Shown one piece after another: positions 53,671-62,490 of a stretch of DNA of 64,000 nucleotides (positions are counted from its first letter, which is position 1; each line of letters begins with the position of its first letter). The notes under the pieces are model-generated. The model was not told the origin of the DNA and made no database searches. It saw only the letters and a program-made list of their open reading frames with translations. Position numbers and translations under genes: made by a program. Source of the DNA: Clostridia bacterium (lineage in GTDB: Bacteria; Bacillota; Clostridia; Lachnospirales; Anaerotignaceae); assembly GCA_009929735.1 (NCBI GenBank), contig RZZU01000006.1, positions 1 through 64,000 on the forward strand. Reading direction: 5' to 3'.

Positions 53671-54462
53671 GTGAATAAACAACAGATGCTCAAGGGCATA
53701 CAAGACCAAGAGGAGAGAATGCTTTTTGCGAGGGCGTTAGATCAAGTGACTTTTGCAATAAAGCGGCATGAAGTCCAGTTTGCCGATTTTATGGATGAAG
53801 CAAAGTGTGCAAGATTTTGGGAACGGCTGAAAAGCAGTGTTGATTTAGAGGTGCTTTCTTTTGGTGGGACGGAGGATGCAGAGCGAAGGATACTTGGTTT
53901 TGCGCCGAAGGAAATACCGCTTTTGGAGGAAAGTTTTCCGATAACAGCCTTGCAGATTGCTCCTAAAAATAAAAAATTCGGTCAGTCGGATTTAAGCCAT
54001 AGAGATTATCTTGGTTCTATCCTTGGATTAGGCATAGAGCGGGGAAAGATTGGGGATATTTTGGTTTCCGAGGATGGAGCGGTGTGCTTTGTCAAAGCGG
54101 AAATGGCGGAATATGTTCAAACGAATTTGGACAAGGTATCTAAAACAGCGGTTACTGTAACAATGGTGGATAAAGCACAGGCTTTGGCACCAAAACGAAC
54201 GGAACTGCGCCGTGTAACCACAGCATCAATGCGCTTGGATGCGATTTTGGGAGAAGCACTGCATCTCTCTCGTGGGAAGGCGCAAACTTTAATTTCAAGT
54301 GAAAAAGTAAGCGTAAATTGGTCATTGGCTGCCAATACGTCGTACATATTAAAAACTGGAGATATGGTTTCTGCCCGTGGCTTTGGACGCTTCCGTGTGG
54401 GCGAAGTGAGCGGTAAAACCAAAAAAGACAGAATTGGTTTGGAACTGGAACTGTACATTTAG
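53671..54462 (+). CDS. ylmH: YlmH family S4-domain RNA-binding protein
   Basis: 263 residues, GTG start after AGGTGAT. A central domain has FGGTEDAERRILGFAP and DYLGSILGLGIERGKIGDI. The C-terminal S4 domain is RLDAILGEALHLSRGKAQTL. Homologues bind ribosomal or other RNA and, in Bacillus, can take part in ribosome-associated quality control. Confidence 0.94.
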   Translation: MNKQQMLKGIQDQEERMLFARALDQVTFAIKRHEVQFADFMDEAKCARFWERLKSSVDLEVLSFGGTEDAERRILGFAPKEIPLLEESFPITALQIAPKNKKFGQSDLSHRDYLGSILGLGIERGKIGDILVSEDGAVCFVKAEMAEYVQTNLDKVSKTAVTVTMVDKAQALAPKRTELRRVTTASMRLDAILGEALHLSRGKAQTLISSEKVSVNWSLAANTSYILKTGDMVSARGFGRFRVGEVSGKTKKDRIGLELELYI

Positions 54463-54478
54463 ATAAGGAGGTTTTTGT

Positions 54479-54958
54479 GTGATTACACCGAATGACATTG
54501 CTACCAAGGATTTTAAGAAAGTTGCGGTTGGATATTCTCCCGAAGAGGTAGATACTTTTTTGGATGATCTATATGAGGATTACGAACGGCTTTATACCGA
54601 AGGCGTGAAAGAAAAAGTAAAGGTTGATGAAACAACCCCTCAAGCAGATCCATTTTCCAATTTGCAAAAAACCTTAGAGCGAACCCTGTCCTTGGCTGAA
54701 GCTGCGGCGGAAGATACAAAGGCTGCTGCAAAGGCAGAAGCGGAGTTGATGATCAAAAACGCAAAGCTTCAGGCAGAGGAATTATTGCAAAATGCAAGAA
54801 CCAAAACCTATGAATTGGAACAGGAAATGCTTGCGCTGGAAAATCGTTATGAATTGATGCGCACAAGAGTAAAGCTTTTATTGTATGCTGAAATTGAACT
54901 GCTCGATAAGAATGAAATTCTTGCCGAAAAGGATGAAGTACGAAAAACAACCGAATAA
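54479..54958 (+). CDS. divIVA: cell-division protein DivIVA
   Basis: 159 residues, GTG start after AAGGAGG. The N-terminal membrane-curvature module MITPNDIATKDFKKVAVGY plus EEVDTFLDDLYEDYE is typical. A coiled coil covers about residues 60-140. It marks poles and septa. A terminator hairpin follows. Confidence 0.95.
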   Translation: MITPNDIATKDFKKVAVGYSPEEVDTFLDDLYEDYERLYTEGVKEKVKVDETTPQADPFSNLQKTLERTLSLAEAAAEDTKAAAKAEAELMIKNAKLQAEELLQNARTKTYELEQEMLALENRYELMRTRVKLLLYAEIELLDKNEILAEKDEVRKTTE

Positions 54959-54964
54959 TAAGCC

Positions 54965-55006
54965 AAAAAGCGGTGGTCAGAGTTTTTTTAGCAGAAGCCG
55001 CTTTTT
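54965..55006 (+). terminator. terminator after divIVA
   Basis: AAAAAGCGG (54965-54973) pairs with CCGCTTTTT (54998-55006). The following 190 bases up to lspA hold no gene. Confidence 0.75.
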
Positions 55007-55198
55007 CTGCGGTTTGGGAAAGTTCATTCGCAAACAAAAAGCCGCCGACCATAAGCTGTGACAAAGCATTTTTGCTGCCACGGCTATTTTGCATTTTAAA
55101 GAAATTGCTTTTTTGGGTGCAGTCTGTTTTTTAGGAATAGGCGCATACAAGCGTATACGGTGAGGCTTGAAAAATAAAATAAAAAGGAAGAAAAAAAT

Positions 55199-55678
55199 AT
55201 GTGGTTAATACCTGCAATAGCAGCAGTCATTTTGATAGGATTGGATCAGGCAACAAAGTATTTGGCATTGGTAAATCTCAAACCCATAGGCTCAATGGTT
55301 TTGGCAAATGGATTTTTGGATTTAACTTTTGTGGAAAACAGAGGGGTTGCCTTTGGTATGTTTTCAGGACAGCGGTGGTTTATTCTGCTGCTGACAGGGG
55401 TCATTACTGTTGTTTTGCTGTATTATTTCGCAAAATTACCCAAAACAAATGAGTACAAATTTGTTCGTATGTCGATGGTGCTTATTTTCGCAGGCGCAAT
55501 CGGGAATATGATTGACCGAATTTTCCGTGGATACGTGGTGGATTTTTTTGAATTTGCTTTTATTGATTTTCCTGTATTTAATGTGGCGGATATTTATGTA
55601 GTGATTGGCGTTTTTGTATTGGCATTTTTGATTTTGTTTGTGATCAAGGATCCAGAAGAAAAAAAGAAGGATGAATGA
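55199..55678 (+). CDS. lspA: lipoprotein signal peptidase LspA
   Basis: 159 residues, four membrane helices. The two catalytic aspartates are in GAIGNMIDRIFRGYVVDFFE and FNVADIYVVIG. It removes signal peptides from prolipoproteins. Its stop overlaps the next reading frame. Confidence 0.97.
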   Translation: MWLIPAIAAVILIGLDQATKYLALVNLKPIGSMVLANGFLDLTFVENRGVAFGMFSGQRWFILLLTGVITVVLLYYFAKLPKTNEYKFVRMSMVLIFAGAIGNMIDRIFRGYVVDFFEFAFIDFPVFNVADIYVVIGVFVLAFLILFVIKDPEEKKKDE

Positions 55679-55679
55679 T

Positions 55680-56594
55680 ATGGAGTATTTTACTTTTGGA
55701 GCAGAACGGGAAGATGTCGGCTGTCGTATCGATGTTTTTATCGCTGAAAACATGGAAATCATTTCTAGAAGCGGTGTGCAAAGGCTGATCGAAGAGGGTC
55801 ATGTTCGTCTGAACGGTGCCGCAGTAAAGGCGAATTATAAGTTACGGGAGAAGGACGTTATTGATGTTGAGATTCCTGAGGCAAAGACCGTAGAAATTTT
55901 ACCGGAAAATATTCCGCTAAATATTTTGTATGAAGACAAGGATGTGATTGTTGTAAATAAACCGCAGGGCATGGTGGTTCATCCTGCGCCGGGGCATACC
56001 ACTGGTACGCTTGTGAACGCCCTTTTATACCATTGCGGCGATGAGCTTTCGGGTATCAATGGCGAAAAGCGTCCTGGTATTGTGCACCGTATTGATAAGG
56101 ATACCTCAGGGGTTTTGATGATTGCAAAAAACGATACTGCACATCAATCTCTTGCAGAACAGCTTTCGGAGCATAGCATTACAAGAAAATATAATGCCAT
56201 TGTTTTTAATGGCTTTCAAGAGGATGAAGGTACCGTGGATCAACCCATTGGCAGAAACCCCTTGGATAGAAAAAAAATGGCGATTACGCAAAAACACAGC
56301 CGCAAAGCCGTGACACATTACAGAGTAATCGAACGCATGGGTAATTTTACGCTTATCGAAGCACAGCTGGAAACTGGAAGAACCCACCAAATTCGTGTGC
56401 ATCTGACGTTTATTGGACATCCCCTTTTGGGAGATATGGTATACGGTCCCAAAAAACAGCCGTTTCAATTGGATGGACAAGCCCTGCACGCAAGGGTTTT
56501 GGGGTTTGTGCACCCGACAACTGGGCAGTACATGGAATTTGAGGCACCGTTGCCGGAGAGCTTTGAAAAGTTACTTTTGCGCATAAAAGGTTAG
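55680..56594 (+). CDS. rluD: RluD-family rRNA pseudouridine synthase
   Basis: 304 residues from the ATG at 55680 (an upstream in-frame ATG at 55671 is possible). An S4 domain (RSGVQRLIEEGHVRLNG) is followed by the catalytic domain with HRIDKDTSGVLMIAK, where the aspartate is catalytic. In Bacillus this gene (ylyB) lies between lspA and the pyr operon, matching the order seen here. Confidence 0.94.
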   Translation: MEYFTFGAEREDVGCRIDVFIAENMEIISRSGVQRLIEEGHVRLNGAAVKANYKLREKDVIDVEIPEAKTVEILPENIPLNILYEDKDVIVVNKPQGMVVHPAPGHTTGTLVNALLYHCGDELSGINGEKRPGIVHRIDKDTSGVLMIAKNDTAHQSLAEQLSEHSITRKYNAIVFNGFQEDEGTVDQPIGRNPLDRKKMAITQKHSRKAVTHYRVIERMGNFTLIEAQLETGRTHQIRVHLTFIGHPLLGDMVYGPKKQPFQLDGQALHARVLGFVHPTTGQYMEFEAPLPESFEKLLLRIKG

Positions 56595-56606
56595 GAGGGT
56601 CAGGAA

Positions 56607-57536
56607 ATGCCGCTGATGAAGAAGGATTTTTTCGGTCTGAAGGACCTGTCTGCGGACGATATTCGATACGTTCTTGGTACTGCAGAAACCATGAAATATA
56701 TTTTAAGCCAGAAAAACAAAACGTCCCCTCATTTGCGGGGAAAATCCGTTATTATATTGTTTTATGAGCCCAGTGCAAGGGCGAAGCTTTCTTATGAATT
56801 GGCGGCAAGGCATTTAAGTGCCAGCGTTGTTGATATGACTAGCTCTATTCAAAACAGGGAGTTCGACAGCCTTTTGGATATGGGACAGTTGGTAGACCAG
56901 ATGGGGGCGGATTTTATTATTTTACGCCATCCGATGGCTGGGGCACCTCAGCTTCTCTCAAGTGCGGTGGAAGCGTCTGTAATCAATGCAGGGGATGGCT
57001 TCAATGAAAACCCTGGACAATCCTTGCTGGATTTGATGACCATTAAGGAGCGAAAAGGCGGGTTTGAAGGTCTTAAGGTTGCCATAATTGGAGATTTGAT
57101 TCATAGCCGTGTGTCCAAAAGCAATATTTGGGCGTTGACAAAGCTGGGGGCGGAGGTTCGGGTATCAGGTCCGCCTACCTTAATTTCGCCCGAAATAGAA
57201 AAGTTTGGTGTAGATGTTTATTATGATGCCCGAGAGGCTGTGAATAATGCCGACGTTATTTTAACCACAAGAATGCACAAGGATAGTCAAAACACCATGG
57301 TTTTGCCATCCTTGGATGAATATAAGAGATTTTTCCGCATTGACGAGGCTTTACTGCGGTATGCCAAAAAGGATGCGATTGTCATGCATCCAGGACCGAT
57401 TCGCCGTGGTATTGAAATTTCCTCTGGGGTAATCAATGGGCCGCAATGTATCATAAATGACCAAATTGCCAATAGTGTTGCTGTCAGAATGGCAATTTAC
57501 TATATCTTGACGCAAATGGGAGGTGCATTTCGATGA
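56607..57536 (+). CDS. PyrB-like aspartate carbamoyltransferase homologue with altered active site
   Basis: 309 residues, overall a full-length ATCase fold (INAGDG, GDLIHSRVSKSN, MHPGPIRRGIEIS). Key residues differ: the carbamoyl-phosphate loop STRTR reads SARAK (56-60), the 80s-loop lysine is Asn83 (SIQN), HPTQ reads NPGQ (135-138), and the RxQ pair reads RMH. Arginines 58, 107 and 168 are kept. By known ATCase chemistry this should be a poor or inactive carbamoyltransferase, or act on another substrate. It overlaps the pyrC-like gene by four bases. No pyrR, pyrI or other pyr gene is adjacent. Confidence 0.85.
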   Translation: MPLMKKDFFGLKDLSADDIRYVLGTAETMKYILSQKNKTSPHLRGKSVIILFYEPSARAKLSYELAARHLSASVVDMTSSIQNREFDSLLDMGQLVDQMGADFIILRHPMAGAPQLLSSAVEASVINAGDGFNENPGQSLLDLMTIKERKGGFEGLKVAIIGDLIHSRVSKSNIWALTKLGAEVRVSGPPTLISPEIEKFGVDVYYDAREAVNNADVILTTRMHKDSQNTMVLPSLDEYKRFFRIDEALLRYAKKDAIVMHPGPIRRGIEISSGVINGPQCIINDQIANSVAVRMAIYYILTQMGGAFR

Positions 57537-58804
57537 AAACATTGCTGAAAAACTGCCATGTGGTATCTCCAGGTTTTCAAGAAGAGGAATTATACGATAT
57601 TTATGTGGTAAATGGTATGATTGAAGAAATCGGAAAGAATTTAGAGGTTGAAGCTGGCAAAACAATGGATATTGGCGGAAATACGGTTTTGCCGGGCTTA
57701 ATTGATATGCACTGCAATATTTGCGACCCTGGGTTTGAGTATTTAGAAAATATAGAAACGGTTTCCCGCAGTGCCGCAAGGGGCGGGTTTACAACAATCA
57801 CCTGCGAGCCGAATACAAACCCTGTCATAGACAACAAAACCGTTGTGGAATACATTGTTTCAAAATCGAAGAACCATGCTTTGGTTAATATACATCCCTA
57901 TGGGAGTATGTCTATTGGGTGCAAAGGGCAGAAAATGGCAGAAATCGGCGAGATGTTTAACGCTGGAATTGTAGGGGTTTCCGACGGGGATGAATTTACT
58001 GATGAGGCATCTTTTTTGCGAAATGTCATGCTGTATGTGAAAATGTTTGATATGCCTGTCATTACCCATTGTGAGGATAGAGGTTTATCGGGCAGCGGCG
58101 TAATGAATACAGGGTTTACCGCCTCCCGCCTAGGCTTGGCGGGTATGCCCCGAGAGGCGGAAGAGGTCATGGTTGCCAGAAATATTATTTTGGCGGAAAA
58201 TACAGGCGCAAGGCTTCATATTGCCCATGTCAGCACAAAAGGCTCAGTCCAATTAATTCGTGAGGCAAAAAAAAGAGGTGCCAAGGTTACAGGGGAAACT
58301 TGTCCGCATTATTTTCTTCTGACGGAGGAAACGGTGGAGAATTATAACACTTTTGCCAAGGTAAATCCGCCTTTGCGTACCAAAGAGGATGTGGAGGCAA
58401 TTATAAAAGGCATCGGGGATGGCAGTATTGATGTCATTGCCTCAGGGCACAGCCCCTCCAATGAGGGGGACAAAAACATGGTATTTACCAATGCCGTTTA
58501 TGGTATTTCTTCTTTGGAAACGGCATTTTCCTTAAGCTACACAGGCTTGGTCAAATCGAAGCTGATTTCGCTTTCAAAATTGGTTGCGCTGATGAGCACA
58601 ATGCCGGCGGAAATATTAAAGCTTGAGAATAAAGGGCGCATTGCCAAGGGGATGGATGCGGATTTGATTGTGGTGGATTTACGACAGGGCTACCGTATTG
58701 ATCCCAAGCATTTTGCCTCAAAAGCAAAGTTTTCACCCTTTGCGGATTGGGAAGTGCAAGGCAGAGTGATTTATACCATGGTGGGCGGAAAACTAATCAT
58801 GTGA
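57533..58804 (+). CDS. PyrC-like dihydroorotase homologue with lost metal ligands
   Basis: 423 residues, type I dihydroorotase fold (GLIDMH, GGFTTI, AHVSTKGSV, NPPLRTKED, GISSLETAF). The HxH metal motif and its arginine, normally HVHxREPG, read HCNICDPG (60-67). The catalytic aspartate and substrate histidine, normally TDHAPH, read SGHSPS (304-309). His179 and His232 remain. It should not hydrolyse dihydroorotate by the standard mechanism and looks like a pseudo-dihydroorotase. Such inactive homologues can scaffold ATCase in other bacteria. Translationally coupled to the PyrB-like gene. Confidence 0.86.
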   Translation: MKTLLKNCHVVSPGFQEEELYDIYVVNGMIEEIGKNLEVEAGKTMDIGGNTVLPGLIDMHCNICDPGFEYLENIETVSRSAARGGFTTITCEPNTNPVIDNKTVVEYIVSKSKNHALVNIHPYGSMSIGCKGQKMAEIGEMFNAGIVGVSDGDEFTDEASFLRNVMLYVKMFDMPVITHCEDRGLSGSGVMNTGFTASRLGLAGMPREAEEVMVARNIILAENTGARLHIAHVSTKGSVQLIREAKKRGAKVTGETCPHYFLLTEETVENYNTFAKVNPPLRTKEDVEAIIKGIGDGSIDVIASGHSPSNEGDKNMVFTNAVYGISSLETAFSLSYTGLVKSKLISLSKLVALMSTMPAEILKLENKGRIAKGMDADLIVVDLRQGYRIDPKHFASKAKFSPFADWEVQGRVIYTMVGGKLIM

Positions 58805-58825
58805 TCGTAATAAAGAGGTGCAGTG

Positions 58826-61800
58826 ATGTATTTAAAACGATTGGATTTGCAGGGTTTTAAGTCCTTTCCCGAAAAAGTAAAATTAGAGTTTAACCAAGGC
58901 ATGACTGCGGTAGTTGGCCCGAATGGGAGCGGAAAAAGCAATGTTTCCGATGCGGTTCGTTGGGTTTTGGGGGAGCAAAGAGCGAAAAGCCTCCGTGGGG
59001 ATAAAATGGAGGATGTTATTTTTGCGGGAACAGAAAACAGAAAGCCCTTGGGCTTTGCAGAAGTGTCTATTACCATCGATAACCAAGACCAAAAGCTGCC
59101 CTTGGCATACACAGAGGTGCAGGTAACACGCAGAGTATTCCGCTCGGGCGAAAGCGAATATCGTATGAACGGTACGGCTTGCCGCTTAAAGGATATTCAG
59201 GAGCTTTTTATGGATACAGGCGTTGGTCGGGAAGGCTATTCCATCATCGGACAGGGCAGAATTGACGAAATATTAAGTGCAAAGGGCGAGGAACGTCGAC
59301 GGATTTTTGAAGAAGCGGCAGGTATTGTAAAATACAAAACCCGGCGGAATGAGGCGGCAGGCAAGCTGGAGAAAGAACAGCAGAACTTGCTGCGTGTGGA
59401 CGATATTATCGGGGAGCTTGAGGTTCAGCTTGAGCCTTTAGAACAGCAAAGCGAAAAAGCAAAACAATATTTAACTTTGAAGGAAGAATTAAAACAAGCT
59501 GAGGTTGTATCATTTTGTACGGAATTAGACCGTATGGAGCAAGATCAGACAAAGCTTTTAAAGGATAAGGCGATAGCTGAGGAACAATTGCAGCAGCAGC
59601 TGTTTCAAGCGCAAAAAGATAAGGTAACCACGCAGCAGCAAAAAATAAAATCAGAAGAATTGGATGCGCTTTTGCAGCAGTTAAACCAAGGAATTACCGA
59701 GCTTCGGGCGGAAAAAGAGCGGAATGAGGGCGAAATCCGTCTGACGGAGGAGCAGAAGCAAAATGATGCGGCAAATTTTGAAAGAATTCAACGGGAAATT
59801 TTGCAAAAGCAGGAGCAAAAGGCGGAAAATGATAAGCAGCTTGAGCTATGCAACAGCCGCATGACTGCGTTGCGTATGGAAATGGAGCTCCGTCAGGACA
59901 AGCTTTCCAAGCTGGAGCAGGAGAACAGAACTTTAAATTCGGCTTTACACCATGATGAAACACAGGCTGAAAGCTTTAAGGACGAAATATTTGAGCAAAT
60001 TAAAATCGGAACTGAGGCGAAGGGTGAAATTGCCAAGCGTGAAGCTTTACAAGAGCAATTTATGAGCCGTATGCAACAGCTGCAATCGGAGAAAACGCAT
60101 TTGGAGAGCAGACTGCATCAGCTTGAAGTACATACACAGGTTTTGGATAAGCAGGAAGCTGAAATGAGAGAGAATATCTCTTTTATGGAAAAAGAACTGC
60201 TTGCTTTGGAGCAAGATCGGGTTGAAGCTCAAAAAGAAAAAGATGGGGTGCAGTTCAATCTTTCCAAAGAGGAAAAAGGACTTTTTGAAATCCAATCCAG
60301 ATTTTCAGTTTTAAAAGAGATGGAAAAGGAAAACGAAGGCTTTTTCCAGAGTGTTAAGAGTCTTTTAAATTTGCCCGATAAAGAGCAAAGGGGAATTTGT
60401 GGTGCAGTTGGGCAGTTATTAAAGGTGGACGAGGCTTATGAGGTTGCCATAGAGGCGGCTTTGGGTGCGGCATTGCAAAATGTTGTTACGAAAACCGAGG
60501 AGGATGCCAGAGAGGCAATTGGTTATTTAAAGGCAAATAATTTGGGACGAGCGACCTTCTTACCCATTTCTGCCATCAAGGGGCGCACCTTTGAGGGCAG
60601 ACCGCCTATATTAGATGAGGCTGGGGTGATTGGCACTGCCCATGAACTGGTTGCGCATGAGGGGATATATCGGCAGGTTGTGGAGAGCCTGTTGGGACGC
60701 ACGATCATCGTGGATCATTTGGAGCAAGGCGTAATCTTGGCAAAAAAATACAAGCATCAGTATAAAATGGTAACCCTAGACGGAGATATTTTAAACCCCG
60801 GCGGTGCCATGACGGGTGGCTCTAAGCAGAAAAAAGCTGCGCATATTTTTAGTCGCAGCAGGGAAATACATTCTTTGCAGGAAAAAATTGATAGCGCAAG
60901 CAGTGTCGTTGCAGAGCTGCATGAAAAGCTTCTTCTTTGCCAAGAGGACATGGAGGAGGTCGAGCAGGTAATTGCAGAAAGAAGATTAGAGCTGCAAAAG
61001 CTGACCGTAACGCTAAGTGGCAGTCATGGCGAGAAGGAAAAAACGAACGGTGATTCCAAAGAAAATCAGGAGCGTTTGAGCCTTGTTCTTCTGGAGGAAA
61101 GTCAGCTGAACGAGCAGCTTTTACGCACTGAAAAGGATATTCAGGAAAATAAAGAGAGGCTGTCCCTTTCTCAAAATAAAATGGAGGAAGTGAACGCAGA
61201 GCTGTTGAAGTTCCAAGACTGCTTGTCTGATGACAAGGAAAAGCGAGATGTATTGGCAGAGGAAATTACTTCCTTAAAAATTGGGATATCCAATAACGGT
61301 CAAAACATTTCCAATATCGAGGATACCGTTTTGCGAATCAAGTCCGAAAATCATGCGCTGTTGCAGCAAATAAAAGAGGATGAAGGGATAATTACGCGCT
61401 TAATGCAAAGAGGCGAAGAAAAGGAAAAGCTGAAAGCAAAATTGCGTAGAGAATCCGATACCATGGATGAAAAAACATTGGTGTTGCAAGAAGCGTTAGG
61501 TAAAGCCGTAGAAGAAAAAAGCAAAATCTCCCAAGAAGCCGAGCGCATGGAGCAAAGAGCGGCGGAACAGAGGGAGTCAGCACAGCAGATGGAAAAAGAG
61601 CTGTTCCGTATTGAAACAAAAAGAGAGAAAATTGAGGAAGAAAAAATTCGCATTACCGCCCAAATGTGGGAAGAATATGAAATGACCCATCGTATGGCGC
61701 AGGAGTATGCCGCAAACAGGCAGAACGGTTTCATAAGCCGTCCGATGAAGGAAATCAGGGCGGAAATCCGTGCTTTGGGCGATGTAAATGTGGGAGCCAT

Positions 61801-62389
61801 TGAGCAATTTAAAGAGGTTAAGGAACGATACAGCTTTTTAACGCAGCAAAGAGGGGATATTTTAGAAGCGGAGGAGAAGCTTCAGGCTATTATTGATGAA
61901 CTTTCCGTTTTAATGGAAAAGCAGTTCAGAGAGCAATTTCAGATGATTTCGGAGAGTTTTGGCCGTGTGTTTCAAGAAATGTTCGGCGGTGGCAAGGCAT
62001 ATTTAAAGCTGCTTGATACGGAACACGTGCTGGAATCTCCTATTGAGATCGTTGCACAGCCACCGGGAAAAAATTTGCAGAATATGCAGCTGCTCTCCGG
62101 CGGCGAAAGGGCTTTGACTGCAATTGCCATTCTATTCTCCATTTTGCATATGAAGCCATCACCGTTTTGTATATTGGACGAAATAGAAGCGGCATTGGAT
62201 GATGCGAATGTTAGTAAATTTGCGCAGTATTTAAAGAAATTTTCAGAACATACGCAGTTTATCGTGATAACCCATAGAAAAGGGACGATGGAGTATGCCG
62301 ACGTTCTGTATGGGGTGACCATGCAGGAAAAAGGCATATCAAAGCTGATTTCTGTTGACTTTTCCCAACAAGAAAAGGATGCAATGTAA
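58826..62389 (+). CDS. smc: chromosome segregation SMC protein
   Basis: 1,187 residues from the ATG after AGAGGTG. Walker A GPNGSGKSN near residue 32, two long coiled coils around a hinge (about residues 500-660, GAVGQLLKVDEAYEVAIEAA; LDGDILNPGGAMTGGS), the ABC signature LLSGGERALTAIA and Walker B FCILDEIEAALDD. It organises and separates chromosomes with ScpAB. Confidence 0.98.
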   Translation: MYLKRLDLQGFKSFPEKVKLEFNQGMTAVVGPNGSGKSNVSDAVRWVLGEQRAKSLRGDKMEDVIFAGTENRKPLGFAEVSITIDNQDQKLPLAYTEVQVTRRVFRSGESEYRMNGTACRLKDIQELFMDTGVGREGYSIIGQGRIDEILSAKGEERRRIFEEAAGIVKYKTRRNEAAGKLEKEQQNLLRVDDIIGELEVQLEPLEQQSEKAKQYLTLKEELKQAEVVSFCTELDRMEQDQTKLLKDKAIAEEQLQQQLFQAQKDKVTTQQQKIKSEELDALLQQLNQGITELRAEKERNEGEIRLTEEQKQNDAANFERIQREILQKQEQKAENDKQLELCNSRMTALRMEMELRQDKLSKLEQENRTLNSALHHDETQAESFKDEIFEQIKIGTEAKGEIAKREALQEQFMSRMQQLQSEKTHLESRLHQLEVHTQVLDKQEAEMRENISFMEKELLALEQDRVEAQKEKDGVQFNLSKEEKGLFEIQSRFSVLKEMEKENEGFFQSVKSLLNLPDKEQRGICGAVGQLLKVDEAYEVAIEAALGAALQNVVTKTEEDAREAIGYLKANNLGRATFLPISAIKGRTFEGRPPILDEAGVIGTAHELVAHEGIYRQVVESLLGRTIIVDHLEQGVILAKKYKHQYKMVTLDGDILNPGGAMTGGSKQKKAAHIFSRSREIHSLQEKIDSASSVVAELHEKLLLCQEDMEEVEQVIAERRLELQKLTVTLSGSHGEKEKTNGDSKENQERLSLVLLEESQLNEQLLRTEKDIQENKERLSLSQNKMEEVNAELLKFQDCLSDDKEKRDVLAEEITSLKIGISNNGQNISNIEDTVLRIKSENHALLQQIKEDEGIITRLMQRGEEKEKLKAKLRRESDTMDEKTLVLQEALGKAVEEKSKISQEAERMEQRAAEQRESAQQMEKELFRIETKREKIEEEKIRITAQMWEEYEMTHRMAQEYAANRQNGFISRPMKEIRAEIRALGDVNVGAIEQFKEVKERYSFLTQQRGDILEAEEKLQAIIDELSVLMEKQFREQFQMISESFGRVFQEMFGGGKAYLKLLDTEHVLESPIEIVAQPPGKNLQNMQLLSGGERALTAIAILFSILHMKPSPFCILDEIEAALDDANVSKFAQYLKKFSEHTQFIVITHRKGTMEYADVLYGVTMQEKGISKLISVDFSQQEKDAM

Positions 62390-62490
62390 CGAAAAAATCA
62401 TTCAATTTTAGGATTTTCTAAAATAATGATATAAAGTTGGAATTCAATGAAATGACAAACGAAGGAAAATTGATTTAGAGGTGAAATGGA

